Assembly: GCF_900188095.1 (NCBI RefSeq)
Contig: NZ_FZOT01000008.1
Location: 124,001 to 188,000, forward strand
Direction of reading: 5' to 3'
Source of the DNA: Noviherbaspirillum humi
GTDB taxonomy: Bacteria; Pseudomonadota; Gammaproteobacteria; Burkholderiales; Burkholderiaceae_D
Length of the DNA stretch: 64,000 nucleotides
Below, piece by piece: positions 35,173-43,874 of this stretch. The position numbers and the translations under genes were made by a program. Numbering within the stretch: position 1 is the first letter of the stretch; each line of letters opens with the position of its first letter. The notes beneath the pieces were generated by a model that saw only the letters and a list, made by a program, of their open reading frames with translations, did no database searches and had not been told where the DNA came from.

Positions 35173-36648
35173 TCAGTTCATCCAGGGCAGCGGCTGTTCG
35201 TTCAGCCCCCAGTACATGGCCTTCTGCTCCATGTACTGCAGGATGCCGAGCCTGCCCTTCTCGCGGCCGAGGCCGCTGTCGCGCCAGCCGCCGAACGGCG
35301 TCGAAATCGAAAACTGCTTGTAGGTGTTGATCCAGACGTTCCCCGCCTGGACCGCCCGGCCGATGCGCCAGGCCTTCTTGTAGTCGCGGGTCCAGATGCC
35401 AGCCGCCAGCGCGTACACGCTGTCGTTGGCCTGATCGACGAGGTCCTGCTCGTTGTCGAAAGGCATGGCCACCAGCACCGGCCCGAAGATCTCTTCCTGG
35501 CAGATGCGCATGTCGTTGCGCACGTCCTCGATGATGGTCGGGGTGTAAAAGAAGCCCTTGTCGAACGCCTCGCCCTGCGGCCGCAGGCCGCCGGTGCGCA
35601 GCCGCCCGCCTTCCTCCAGGCCGAGCGCGACATAGGATTCGATGCCCTCGCGGTGGCGGGCCGTGATCAGCGGGCCCATCTGGGTGCGCTCGCTGGCCGG
35701 GTCGCCCACGCGCAGCGCGGCGGCGCCGGCGGCAAGGCGCTCCATGAATACGTCGTAGATGACCTGCGCCACGAACAGGCGCGAGCCTGCGATGCAGGAT
35801 TCACCGGAGGAGCTGAAGATGCCGTACAGCACGCCCGCGACCGCATGGTCGATGTCGGCATCCTCGAACACCATGGTCGGCGACTTGCCGCCCAGCTCCA
35901 GCGATACCGGCATCATCTTGTCGGCGGCGATGTGGGCGATGTGCTTGCCGGTGGTCGTGCCGCCGGTGAAGGACACGCGCCGCACCAGCGGATGCTGGGT
36001 GATGGCGTCGCCGATCACCGAGCCCTTGCCGGGTAGTACGCTGATCAGGCCGCGCGGCACGCCGGCTTCCTCGCAGATGCGGGCCAGTTCCAGCGCCAGC
36101 AGCGGCGTGACCTCGGCCGGCTTGACCACCACCGCATTGCCGGCGGCCAGCGCCGGCGCCATCTTCTGCGCTTCGCTCGCGATCGGCGAGTTCCACGGCG
36201 TGATGGCGGCCACCACGCCCATGGGTTCATACACGCTCATGGTGAGGTTGTCGCCGCGCATCGGGGTCAGGGTTTCCTCCAGGGTCTCGCAGGCAGCGGC
36301 GAAGAACTGGAAGGTGCCGGCCGCGCTGGCCACCAGGGCGCGCGTCTCGCTGATCGGCTTGCCGTTGTCCAGCCGCTGCAGCTGGGCCAGCTCTTCGGAG
36401 CGCTTGCGGATCAGCGTGGCGACGTTGTACAGCACCGAGGCGCGCTCATGCGGCTTGCGCTGCGCCCAGCCGGAGGTGCGGAAGGCGCGGTCGGCGCCCT
36501 GGATGGCTTCTTCGACGTCGGCCAGGCTGGCCGCATTGAGCCAGGCGGCGGGTTCGCCGGTCGCGGGATAAAGCGTGGCGTAGCGGTCGCCGCCGCCGAG
36601 CCGCCATTCGCCGGCGACGCAGATGGGTTGGGTCTTGGTGAGGTCCAT
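35173..36648 (-). CDS. NAD(P)-dependent aldehyde dehydrogenase
   Basis: 491 residues, standard ALDH length. Catalytic residues: Asn153 (PWNSP), Glu251 (SLELGGKSP) and Cys285 (SSGESCIAGSR). NAD site SFTGGTTTG (226-234). It most resembles the betaine-aldehyde/2-hydroxymuconic-semialdehyde group. Lying directly behind a ring-cleavage dioxygenase, it probably oxidises the ring-fission semialdehyde to a dicarboxylic acid (inference). Confidence 0.92.
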   Translation of the reverse strand: MDLTKTQPICVAGEWRLGGGDRYATLYPATGEPAAWLNAASLADVEEAIQGADRAFRTSGWAQRKPHERASVLYNVATLIRKRSEELAQLQRLDNGKPISETRALVASAAGTFQFFAAACETLEETLTPMRGDNLTMSVYEPMGVVAAITPWNSPIASEAQKMAPALAAGNAVVVKPAEVTPLLALELARICEEAGVPRGLISVLPGKGSVIGDAITQHPLVRRVSFTGGTTTGKHIAHIAADKMMPVSLELGGKSPTMVFEDADIDHAVAGVLYGIFSSSGESCIAGSRLFVAQVIYDVFMERLAAGAAALRVGDPASERTQMGPLITARHREGIESYVALGLEEGGRLRTGGLRPQGEAFDKGFFYTPTIIEDVRNDMRICQEEIFGPVLVAMPFDNEQDLVDQANDSVYALAAGIWTRDYKKAWRIGRAVQAGNVWINTYKQFSISTPFGGWRDSGLGREKGRLGILQYMEQKAMYWGLNEQPLPWMN

Positions 36649-36652
36649 GTCC

Positions 36653-36676
36653 GTTAGCTCAACTGGTTAGATCGAC
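36653..36676 (+). other. tRNA-like A-box sequence (probable chance or remnant)
   Basis: The spacer between the ALDH and aspartate dehydrogenase genes holds TTAGCTCAACTGGTTAGA, a perfect fit to the tRNA D-arm/A-box form TRGCNNARYNGG. No anticodon arm, T-loop or CCA end follows, so it is not a tRNA gene. It could be a tRNA 5' remnant left by a recombination event, or chance. Confidence 0.3.
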
Positions 36677-37470
36677 ACCGCATGGGCACGGTTGCCCAGC
36701 GCGCGCACCACGGAAAACACCGTCAGCGCGGAAGTCTTGGGATTGGCCGCCAGCGGCTTGCCGCGCATGGTCAGCTCGAAGCCGCCGAAGGCGCCCTTGG
36801 CTTCCACGTGATGCACGTTCTCGGTTACCGTCGGGTCGGCCAGCAGGCGCACGTGGGTACGGTCCAGGCCGAGGCCGGCCAGCGACAGGGTTGCGGCGAC
36901 GTTGGCGTTCTTCGGGTACAGGCGGGCGGCATCGCGCGCCGTGCCTTCGAAGATGACGGTCGGCTGCTCCAGCCGGTCGAGATCGAACTGCGCCTCGGCC
37001 GGCGTGCCCTTCCAGGCCTGCGGCGGCTTGCGGCCGGTGTACACCACCGACTCCAGGCCGCCGATCTTGGCGGCGGCCAGGGCATCGATGGCGCCGATGG
37101 CGCCGGACAGCAGCTGCACCTGGGTATTGCCCTTGCGCGCCGCCTGCTCCAGCCGTTCCGCCATGCCCAGCTCGGACAGGGCGCCGACCGACACCACCAT
37201 GCAGGGGATGCCGTGCTCCAGCGCCGGGATGATGTGCTGCTCGATGGCCTGATGCCCGGCGCATTCGATCAGCAGATCGGGACGCGCGCCGCCATTGAGG
37301 TGGCTCGCCACCTGGGCCGTCGGCGCCAGGCGCTGCACCACCGCGCGCAGGCTGTCCTCCTTGCCTTCCGGGACGATCACCATGTCGACCACGATGTCCG
37401 GGTCGCTCTTCAACAGCTCCATCACGCCGACGCCGATGGCGCCGCAGCCGATCATCGATACATGCAGCAT
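36667..37470 (-). CDS. NadX-type L-aspartate dehydrogenase
   Basis: 267 residues, usual for the family. N-terminal NAD-binding fold begins MIGCGAIGVGVMELL; ECAGHQA and LSGAIGAIDAL are family motifs. The C-terminal catalytic domain contains FEGTARDAARLYPKNANVAA and ENVHHVEAKG. Known members oxidise L-aspartate to iminoaspartate/oxaloacetate with NAD(P). In a catabolic operon it may instead handle an amino-acid or imine intermediate. It precedes the ALDH gene by 18 bases. Confidence 0.9.
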   Translation of the reverse strand: MLHVSMIGCGAIGVGVMELLKSDPDIVVDMVIVPEGKEDSLRAVVQRLAPTAQVASHLNGGARPDLLIECAGHQAIEQHIIPALEHGIPCMVVSVGALSELGMAERLEQAARKGNTQVQLLSGAIGAIDALAAAKIGGLESVVYTGRKPPQAWKGTPAEAQFDLDRLEQPTVIFEGTARDAARLYPKNANVAATLSLAGLGLDRTHVRLLADPTVTENVHHVEAKGAFGGFELTMRGKPLAANPKTSALTVFSVVRALGNRAHAVSI

Positions 37471-37483
37471 CTCGTTCTCCGCC

Positions 37484-39166
37484 TCAGGTGGTTGCCGCCG
37501 CCGGTTCGGCCGCCTTCACCGGCGGGCCGGCGAAGATGGTCTTGAAGCTGCCGATGGACAGCATGTCGATCTCCAGCATGAACGGTCCCTTGGCTTCGGC
37601 CGCTGCCTTCAGCCCCGCGCCGATGTCGGCCAGATTGCCGATGCGCTTGTGGCCGAAGTTCAGTGCCTGCGACATCAGCGCATAGTCGGGCGTATGCAGG
37701 TCGACGTAATGGCGGCGGCCGCCGTACTGCGCATCCTGGATGTTCTTGATGACGCCGTAGCCCTTGTCATTCATCAGCACGATCACCATGTCGGCCTGTT
37801 CCTGCACCGCGGTAGCGAGCTCGCCCAGGTTCAGGATGAAGCCGCCGTCGCCGGAAAGGCAGAAGGTCTTCTTGCCCGACCCGGTCACCGCCGCGCCGAC
37901 CGCGGCGCCGATGCCCATTGCCAGGCCCTGGCCGATGCCGCCGCCGAGCGCATGCACGCCGGCGTGCGGATCGAAGATGCGAAGGTAGCGGTTGCCCCAG
38001 GTGCTGTTGGAGACGGTGACGTCGCGCACCCAGTTGAAATGGCGGCCGGCGGCCTGCTGCAGTTGCGACACCAGTTCGCTGTAGGGGCCGAGGCCGTCCA
38101 CCAGGCTGGCCACCGATGCGTCGCGCGCCTTGCCGAGGTCGCCGATGAAGGCCGGGTCGGTCTTCATCCTGCCTTCGAGGCGGTCGGCCAGGCCCTTCAA
38201 CGCCAGTTCGGCATCGCCGCTGACGAAGAAGTCGCTGGGGTAGCAGCGGCCTTCGGCGGCCGGGTCGGCATCGATACGGTACAGCGGCTGCGGCAGGCGC
38301 AGCTCATACTTCAGCGTCTCGTTGCCGCGCAGGCGCGAGCCGACCACCAGCATGGCGTCGCAGGTCTGATAGAACTGCTCCACCGGCTTTTGCAGGGTGA
38401 AGGCGCCGAGCGAGCGCGGATCGTCTTCCGGCACCACGCCGCGGCCCTGGGTGGTGGTGACCACGCCGAAGCCCATGTCGAGCAGGCGCTTGACCTGCGC
38501 GCCGGCGCCGCGGGAACCGCCGCCCAGCCACAGCAGCGGCCGCTTCGCCTTGGCCAGGCGCTCGGCCAGCGCATCCAGCGCCGGTTCGGCCGGCTGCTGG
38601 CGCGGCACCGGCAGCGGGCTGAGATCGGCCGGCATGTCGATCAGCGCCGCCTGGATGTCGATGGGAATCTCCACGCTGACCGGGCCGGTCGGCGCGGTCA
38701 GCGCGGTCTGCACCGCCAGCTTCACGGTGGACAGCGCGGTGTCCACGCTGCGCACCCGGAAGGCGGCTTTCGACACCGCCTTGAGCATGGTGAGCTGGTC
38801 CGGCGCTTCGTGGATGTAGGACAGGTTCTGGTCCAGGTACTGGCACTCGATCTGGCCGGTCAGATGCAGCAGCGGCGTGCCGGCGGTGAGCGCCTCCACC
38901 ATCGCGCCGGAGGCATTGCCGGCGGCGGTGCCGGTGCTGGTGAGGCAGACCCCGAGGCTGTTGGTGGTGCGGGCATAGGCATCGGCCATGTTGGTGCCGC
39001 CGGCCTCGCCGCGCGCCGGAATGAAGCGGATCCTGCCGCGCTCGCCGAAGGCATCGAGGATCGGCATGTTGTGAATCGAGATCACGCCAAAGGCGGCCTT
39101 GACACCGCACTGCTCAAGGAAGGCGGCAATGGCGCAGCCGACGGTTACTTGCTTTTGATTAGGCAT
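37484..39166 (-). CDS. Thiamine-diphosphate-dependent enzyme (acetolactate-synthase/benzoylformate-decarboxylase superfamily)
   Basis: 560 residues from ATG 39166, chosen because AGGAGGAC lies 11 bases upstream; a start 8 codons earlier exists. The three domains of the superfamily are present: N-terminal pyrimidine domain with ARGEAGGTNMADAYAR (Glu conserved), a central domain at about 195-330, and the C-terminal diphosphate domain with GDGGFILNLGELATA plus NDKGYG for Mg-ThDP. It should decarboxylate or ligate a 2-oxo acid. It overlaps the upstream SDR gene by 8 bases. Confidence 0.9.
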   Translation of the reverse strand: MPNQKQVTVGCAIAAFLEQCGVKAAFGVISIHNMPILDAFGERGRIRFIPARGEAGGTNMADAYARTTNSLGVCLTSTGTAAGNASGAMVEALTAGTPLLHLTGQIECQYLDQNLSYIHEAPDQLTMLKAVSKAAFRVRSVDTALSTVKLAVQTALTAPTGPVSVEIPIDIQAALIDMPADLSPLPVPRQQPAEPALDALAERLAKAKRPLLWLGGGSRGAGAQVKRLLDMGFGVVTTTQGRGVVPEDDPRSLGAFTLQKPVEQFYQTCDAMLVVGSRLRGNETLKYELRLPQPLYRIDADPAAEGRCYPSDFFVSGDAELALKGLADRLEGRMKTDPAFIGDLGKARDASVASLVDGLGPYSELVSQLQQAAGRHFNWVRDVTVSNSTWGNRYLRIFDPHAGVHALGGGIGQGLAMGIGAAVGAAVTGSGKKTFCLSGDGGFILNLGELATAVQEQADMVIVLMNDKGYGVIKNIQDAQYGGRRHYVDLHTPDYALMSQALNFGHKRIGNLADIGAGLKAAAEAKGPFMLEIDMLSIGSFKTIFAGPPVKAAEPAAATT

Positions 39167-39965
39167 GACGTGATAGTCCTCCTGAAACATCGATATGACT
39201 CCCTGTGGTGTACGAGGAGAGCGGCGTGGCCAGGAACATGATGGCCCGGGCAGCCTCTTCGGGAAGGCCGAGACGGCCGAGTTGGATTTCCTTCCTGCGG
39301 GCCAGCCTGCCGGTCCACTGTTCCCAGCTCAGGTCCTGTTCTTCCGCCGGGCGGGCGGCATAGCGGCGGCGCCACTGGCCGGATTCCACCAGGCCGAGCA
39401 GGATGCCGTTGACGCGGATGCCGTCGGCGCTGAATTCGGTGGCCAGCGATCGCACCAGGTTGTGCACGCCGGCGCGCGCCGCCGAGGTGGCGACCATGTG
39501 CGGCTCCGGCTGCACCGCCAGCAGCGAATTGACGCAGACCACCGCCGCCTCGCGGCTGGCGCGCAGCTGCGGCAGAAAGGCGCGGGTCGGGTTGATGATG
39601 GAAAAGAACTTCAGCTGCAGCTCCTCCATCCAGGCGGCGTCCTCGGTGCTGGCGAAGGTGGACACCCTGCCCTGTCCGGCGTTGTTGACCAGGATGGCGG
39701 CATCGCCGAAAGCGTCCTTCACCTGCGCGGCGAAGGCTTGCACCGATGCCGGGTCCAGCACGTCGCAGGGCGCCGCCAGCAGCCGGGCCTGCGGATAGCG
39801 CCGCAGCAGCGCTTCCTTGGCGGAAGCGAGGCGGTCTTCGCTGCGGCCGCAGAAGGCGACGCTCGCGCCGGCCTCCAGCAGCAGTTCGACCGTCGCCAGG
39901 CCGATGCCGGAGGAGCCGCCGGTGACGACGGCGACCCGGTCGGAAAGGTTGACGAGCATGCTCAT
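39159..39965 (-). CDS. SDR-family protein with substituted catalytic Tyr and Lys
   Basis: 268 residues. The Rossmann start VVTGGSSGIG (13-22) and NNAG (94-97) are intact and Ser147 fits the catalytic serine. Where SDRs have Tyr-x3-Lys, this protein has Thr160-Ser-Ala-Ala-Arg164 (HMVATSAARAG). Later motifs (GIRVNGILLGLVESGQW) are normal. The usual proton relay is therefore missing, and it may be a non-redox or altered SDR. It lies between iclR and the ThDP gene, which it overlaps. Confidence 0.88.
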   Translation of the reverse strand: MSMLVNLSDRVAVVTGGSSGIGLATVELLLEAGASVAFCGRSEDRLASAKEALLRRYPQARLLAAPCDVLDPASVQAFAAQVKDAFGDAAILVNNAGQGRVSTFASTEDAAWMEELQLKFFSIINPTRAFLPQLRASREAAVVCVNSLLAVQPEPHMVATSAARAGVHNLVRSLATEFSADGIRVNGILLGLVESGQWRRRYAARPAEEQDLSWEQWTGRLARRKEIQLGRLGLPEEAARAIMFLATPLSSYTTGSHIDVSGGLSRHA

Positions 39966-39980
39966 GGTTGTCTTGTCCCG

Positions 39981-40805
39981 TTACAGGTTGACCACGTTGT
40001 TGAATTTGTCCGGCGAGTGGCCGAGCAGGCGCGAAAGCTCTTGCGCCACCTGCTCCACCCGGCGGATGATGTGGCCGAGCTCGCTCTCGGCGATGTGCGG
40101 CGCCGGCACAGTGGCGCCCAGGGCCGCGATCACGCGGCCGCTCTGGTCGCGCACCGGCGCGGCCACGGTGGAAATGCCGCGCTCGAAGAAGCCTTCCTGC
40201 AGCACCACGCCGTGCTGCTTGTCCTTCTGCACGATGTTGAACAGCTCCAGCGCCGTCTTCGGCGTGTGCGGCGTGTAGGCCTCGAGGTGTTCTTCCGGAT
40301 ACAGCGCGCGCAGCTCGGCCAGGGTCAGGTCCTGCAGCAGCACCCGGCCGAATACCGTCGCATGCGCCGGCAGGCGGGTGCCGACGGTGACCGAACTCAC
40401 CAGCGAGGTGGAGTTGACCGACTTGGCGATGTAGACGATGGAGCGGCCGTCGCGCACGACCAGATTGGCGGCATAGCCGATCTCGTCGCGCAGGCGGTCC
40501 AGCATCGGCCGGCCGATTTCGGTCAGTTCGAGGGATGCCAGGTATTCGAAGCCAAGGCGCAGCACCGCCATGCCGAGCCGGTATTCGCGGCCGCCGTCGT
40601 TGCGCTCGACGAAGCCGAGGCGTTCCAGCGTGGTCAGCAGGCGGAACACGGTGGAGCGCGGCACGTCCAGGCGCTTGGCCAATTCCGGCGCCGAGAGCGC
40701 GCGGTTGTGGCGATTGAACTCGCACAGCAGCCGCAATCCACGCTCCAGTCCAGGCACCGAATACCGGTCCTGGCCGTCTTCTTCGGGTTGTTCGGGTTTC
40801 GCCAT
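39981..40805 (-). CDS. IclR-family transcriptional regulator
   Basis: 274 residues from ATG 40805; an earlier ATG at 40829 would overlap the hydrolase gene. N-terminal winged helix (about 15-80) with LSAPELAKRLDVPRSTVFRL, and IclR effector domain (about 95-260) with NLVVRDGRSIVYIAKS, LPAHATVFGRVLL and GISTVAAPVRDQSGRVIAAL. IclR proteins commonly control aromatic degradation by binding a pathway intermediate. Being inside the operon it controls itself too, and the AT-rich inverted repeats at 45721-45871 are candidate targets. Confidence 0.92.
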   Translation of the reverse strand: MAKPEQPEEDGQDRYSVPGLERGLRLLCEFNRHNRALSAPELAKRLDVPRSTVFRLLTTLERLGFVERNDGGREYRLGMAVLRLGFEYLASLELTEIGRPMLDRLRDEIGYAANLVVRDGRSIVYIAKSVNSTSLVSSVTVGTRLPAHATVFGRVLLQDLTLAELRALYPEEHLEAYTPHTPKTALELFNIVQKDKQHGVVLQEGFFERGISTVAAPVRDQSGRVIAALGATVPAPHIAESELGHIIRRVEQVAQELSRLLGHSPDKFNNVVNL

Positions 40806-40815
40806 GATGTTCGAT

Positions 40816-41682
40816 TCAAGCCTGTTCATGCTGGATAGGGGCCGCGTGCAGGGACAGGATCAGCTCCGCCACTGTCCGCGGCTGTTCGATGTAGCAGGCA
40901 TGCCCCGCGCCCGCGATGGACATATAGGGCACGCCGAAATGATCGGCCAGCGCGCGGCTGGCCTCGGGCGTGGTGACGGCATCTGCATCGCCGCAGGCGA
41001 CCACGCAGGGCACGCCCTGCGGCGCATCGGCGCGGATGTCGGCGCCGCACAGCAGGTGCACCGCCTGGGCATAGCCGGCCGGCCGCAGCTGGCGCGAGTT
41101 CCACGTCACCCATTGCCGCGCCGTTTCATCGGCATCGGCCGAGAGCATGCGCTGCGGGCTGCGCTGCGCCATGCCCTCGATGCCGAGCTGCGCCAGGTTG
41201 CCGAGGCGTTCCGTCTCCACCTTCTTCGCTTTCTCCGGATCGACGCCGTACCCCTGGGCCGGGCTCAGCAGCGCGAGCTTGGCGACGCGCCGGCCGCCGC
41301 CGGCCACATACGCCGCCGCCATGATGGCGCCGAGCGAATGGCCGACCAGCGTGCAGCGCTCGATGTCGAGCGCCGCCAGCAGCGCGTCCAGGCGGACGGC
41401 GTAATCCTTCGCTTGCGGCCGCGCCTGCAGCAGAGGATCGGAAGCGCCATAGCCGGGCGCATTCCACGCGACCACCCTTGCCTTGTCCCGCAACTGCAGG
41501 GCGCAGGGCAGCCAGGAGGCGGCGCCCGAGCCGATGCCATGCAGCAGCACGATGGCATCGCCCTGGCCGCAGCTGCGGCAGGACAGCATGCCGTCGGCGG
41601 TTTCCACGCGACGTTCCGGAAAGGCAGCGTCGAGCAGTTCCACCTGCTGCTGCAATGACGGGGACATGGCCTGGTCGTTCAT
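40816..41682 (-). CDS. Alpha/beta hydrolase (meta-cleavage-product hydrolase type)
   Basis: 288 residues from ATG 41682, six bases after the cupin gene. Oxyanion-hole HG (48-49), nucleophile elbow GHSLGA with Ser116, acid Asp232 or Asp234 (CGDADAVT), and His261 (GAGHACYIEQP). The overall pattern fits C-C bond hydrolases and lactonases of aromatic pathways. Its 3' end overlaps or abuts iclR. In context it could hydrolyse a ring-fission product or an enol-lactone. Confidence 0.88.
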   Translation of the reverse strand: MNDQAMSPSLQQQVELLDAAFPERRVETADGMLSCRSCGQGDAIVLLHGIGSGAASWLPCALQLRDKARVVAWNAPGYGASDPLLQARPQAKDYAVRLDALLAALDIERCTLVGHSLGAIMAAAYVAGGGRRVAKLALLSPAQGYGVDPEKAKKVETERLGNLAQLGIEGMAQRSPQRMLSADADETARQWVTWNSRQLRPAGYAQAVHLLCGADIRADAPQGVPCVVACGDADAVTTPEASRALADHFGVPYMSIAGAGHACYIEQPRTVAELILSLHAAPIQHEQA

Positions 41683-41687
41683 GTCTT

Positions 41688-42227
41688 TCAGCCGCGCTTG
41701 ATCTTGGCCAGCGGATGCTCGGGCGGATAGGTAGGCGTGATCGGCTTCTTGGCGCCGAGCATCACGCACATCAGCGCATCCTCGTCGCCGATGTTGATTT
41801 CCTCGCGATAGACGCCCGGCGGCACGGAGACGACGTCGCGGTCGGTGAGGACCGTCTCGAAGCGCTCGCCATCCTTTTCCACGATTAGCTTCATCTTGCC
41901 GCGAATGATGAAGAACACTTCCTCGACGTCGGTATGGAGGTGGGACGGACCCTCATGGCCGGCCGGGATCACCATGGTGGAGAAAGTGAAGTTTTCCGCG
42001 GGGATGGTGTTGACGTCAGCGGTCACGCCGGTGCCGCCGGTGCCGATGTAGCGCATCTGGGCGCGGCGATACTTCGGGTCGTAGTCGGCCTGGAATTTCA
42101 GGGCATCCCAGTCGTACTTGCGGGTGGAGAAGCGCGCGATGCGGGTATTCATCCACTCCTCGAAGCTGGCGCCTTCCGGGCGGTCCCAGCTGCGCTTGAC
42201 GTTCTCTTGTTCTGACAGATCACTCAT
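41688..42227 (-). CDS. Cupin-domain protein
   Basis: 179 residues from ATG 42227, with TAAGGAGCAAGC just upstream. One cupin barrel (about 75-165): the metal motif reads PSHLHTDVEEVFFIIRG, where the two His and a Glu are likely ligands, and the second motif PPGVYREEINIGDED follows. The N-terminal 60 residues are helical and charged. It may be a metal-dependent dioxygenase or isomerase, or a non-enzymatic binding protein. Confidence 0.82.
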   Translation of the reverse strand: MSDLSEQENVKRSWDRPEGASFEEWMNTRIARFSTRKYDWDALKFQADYDPKYRRAQMRYIGTGGTGVTADVNTIPAENFTFSTMVIPAGHEGPSHLHTDVEEVFFIIRGKMKLIVEKDGERFETVLTDRDVVSVPPGVYREEINIGDEDALMCVMLGAKKPITPTYPPEHPLAKIKRG

Positions 42228-42254
42228 TGCTTGCTCCTTAAGTTGGTTCATGCG

Positions 42255-43022
42255 TTAGTTCATGACGAAACCGCCGTTGACAGCCAGCAGCTGCCCGGTG
42301 ATGAAGCGGGACAGGTCCGACAGCGCGAACACCACCGCGCCCGACACGTCTTCCGGCACCTGCGCGCGCTGCAGCGCTCGGCCGTTGTGGTAGGTGTCGT
42401 GCCGCGCCTGGGGCACGTATTCGGTGGCTTCCACCAGCGTCAAGCCGGGGGCGATGGCATTCACCGTGACGTTGTCGCTGCCGGCTTCCCGGGCGAGCGA
42501 ACGGGTCATGGCGATTACCGCGCCCTTGCTGGCGACATAGGCCATCAGGTTGGGCGCGCCCCACAGCGCGGTGTCCGAGGCGAGGTTGACGATGCTGCCG
42601 CGGCCGCAGGCGCGCAGCGCCGGCAGGCAGGCGTTGCACATCAGCCAGGTGCCGCGTACGTTCACCGTCATCACCTTGTCGAACATGCCGATTTCCAGCT
42701 GTTCGCTGCTGCGTCCGCCGGAGTTGGTGATGGCGGCGTTGTTGACCAGGCCGTCGAGACCGCCCAGGGTTTCCACCGCCTGCTTCGCGCAGCGCTCGAT
42801 GGAAGCCGGATCGGCCAGGTCCACGGCCACGCCGCTGACCGCCAGGTCGCGCCGCTTGAGCTGCTCCACGCTCTCGGCGAGGCGGTCGGCGAGGATGTCG
42901 GCCATGACCACGCTGGCGCCCGCTTCGGCGATGGCGCTGGCGAAGTCGAAGCCGAGGCCGCGCGCCGCGCCGGTGACCAGCACCTTGCGGCCGGCGAGCA
43001 GTTGGTTTGCTGCGAAGGACAT
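42255..43022 (-). CDS. Short-chain dehydrogenase/reductase (canonical)
   Basis: 255 residues. Cofactor motif TGAARGLG (17-24), NNAA (94-97), catalytic Ser149 and Tyr162-x3-Lys166 (AYVASKGA) are all present. Asp42 after beta-2 (VMADILADR) suggests NAD preference. It probably oxidises an alcohol or dihydrodiol in the pathway. It is 9 bases from the permease gene and 27 from the cupin gene. Confidence 0.92.
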   Translation of the reverse strand: MSFAANQLLAGRKVLVTGAARGLGFDFASAIAEAGASVVMADILADRLAESVEQLKRRDLAVSGVAVDLADPASIERCAKQAVETLGGLDGLVNNAAITNSGGRSSEQLEIGMFDKVMTVNVRGTWLMCNACLPALRACGRGSIVNLASDTALWGAPNLMAYVASKGAVIAMTRSLAREAGSDNVTVNAIAPGLTLVEATEYVPQARHDTYHNGRALQRAQVPEDVSGAVVFALSDLSRFITGQLLAVNGGFVMN

Positions 43023-43031
43023 GCGCTCTCC

Positions 43032-43874
43032 TCAGACCGTGGTAGTGGCGACCTTGGGCAGGTAGTGCAGCACCTTGCGCTCGGCCCAGACCACCGCGCC
43101 ATAGGCGGCGATGCCGATCAGCGTGAGCGCGAGAATGGTGACGAACACCGCTGCGGTATTGCCCTGGCCTTCGCCGTCGACCAGCAGGAAGCCGAGGCCC
43201 TTGTTGCCGCCGACCAGCTCGCCCACCGTGACGCCGATCACCGCCAGCGTGGAGGCGATGCGCAGGCCGGAGAACAGGGCCGGCGTGGCGGAGCGGAACT
43301 CCACCAGATGGAAGATCTGCCAGCGGCTGGCGTTAAGGGTGCGCACCAGGTTGACCATGTCCGGATCCACCGTGCGGATGGCGGACAGCACGTTGATCAT
43401 CACCGGGAAGAACACGATCAGGATGGCGACGATGATCTTCGGATACACGGTGTAGCCGAGCCACATCACGAACAGCGGCGCGAAGGCCACCTTCGGCGCG
43501 ATCTGCAGCGCCAGGATGTAGGGCGAAAGCATGGCTTCGGCGCGCGGCGACAGGCCGAGGGCCACGCCGACGCCGAGGCCGAGCAGCGAGCCGAGGCCGA
43601 AGCCGACCACCACTTCCATCGCGGTGATGGCGAAGTGCGACAGCAGGTCGGCGTTGTTCCACATCACCACCGCTTCCTGCATGGTGCGGGTGAAGTTCGG
43701 CAGGATGAACTCCGGCATGCCGAGCATGGCCGGACCCCACTGCCAGAGGGCGAGGAAGAGGATGAGCAGCAGCACGCTGCCGGTGGCGATCCAGGCGCGC
43801 TCGCTCATCACGGGGCGCTTGGCCTTGGCCTGCTGCTGGACGGGCATGGAATCGACCGTAGTGGCGGTTTTCAT
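43032..43874 (-). CDS. ABC transporter permease (SsuC/TauC-type)
   Basis: 280 residues with about six membrane helices, the first at about 30-52. The EAA loop region reads LVRTLNASRWQIFHLVEF. BPD_transp_1 features include QIAPKVAFAPLFVMWLGY and GELVGGNKGLGFLL. It forms the channel of an importer with the binding protein (directly upstream, no gap) and the ATPase. SsuC/TauC-type systems carry sulfonates, nitriles, pyrimidine precursors or aromatics. Confidence 0.93.
   Translation of the reverse strand: MKTATTVDSMPVQQQAKAKRPVMSERAWIATGSVLLLILFLALWQWGPAMLGMPEFILPNFTRTMQEAVVMWNNADLLSHFAITAMEVVVGFGLGSLLGLGVGVALGLSPRAEAMLSPYILALQIAPKVAFAPLFVMWLGYTVYPKIIVAILIVFFPVMINVLSAIRTVDPDMVNLVRTLNASRWQIFHLVEFRSATPALFSGLRIASTLAVIGVTVGELVGGNKGLGFLLVDGEGQGNTAAVFVTILALTLIGIAAYGAVVWAERKVLHYLPKVATTTV

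Noticed and set aside
36653-36720. A tRNA gene in the ALDH-aspartate dehydrogenase spacer
   Set aside because: Only the D-arm-like part is present; there is no acceptor pairing, anticodon arm or T-loop.
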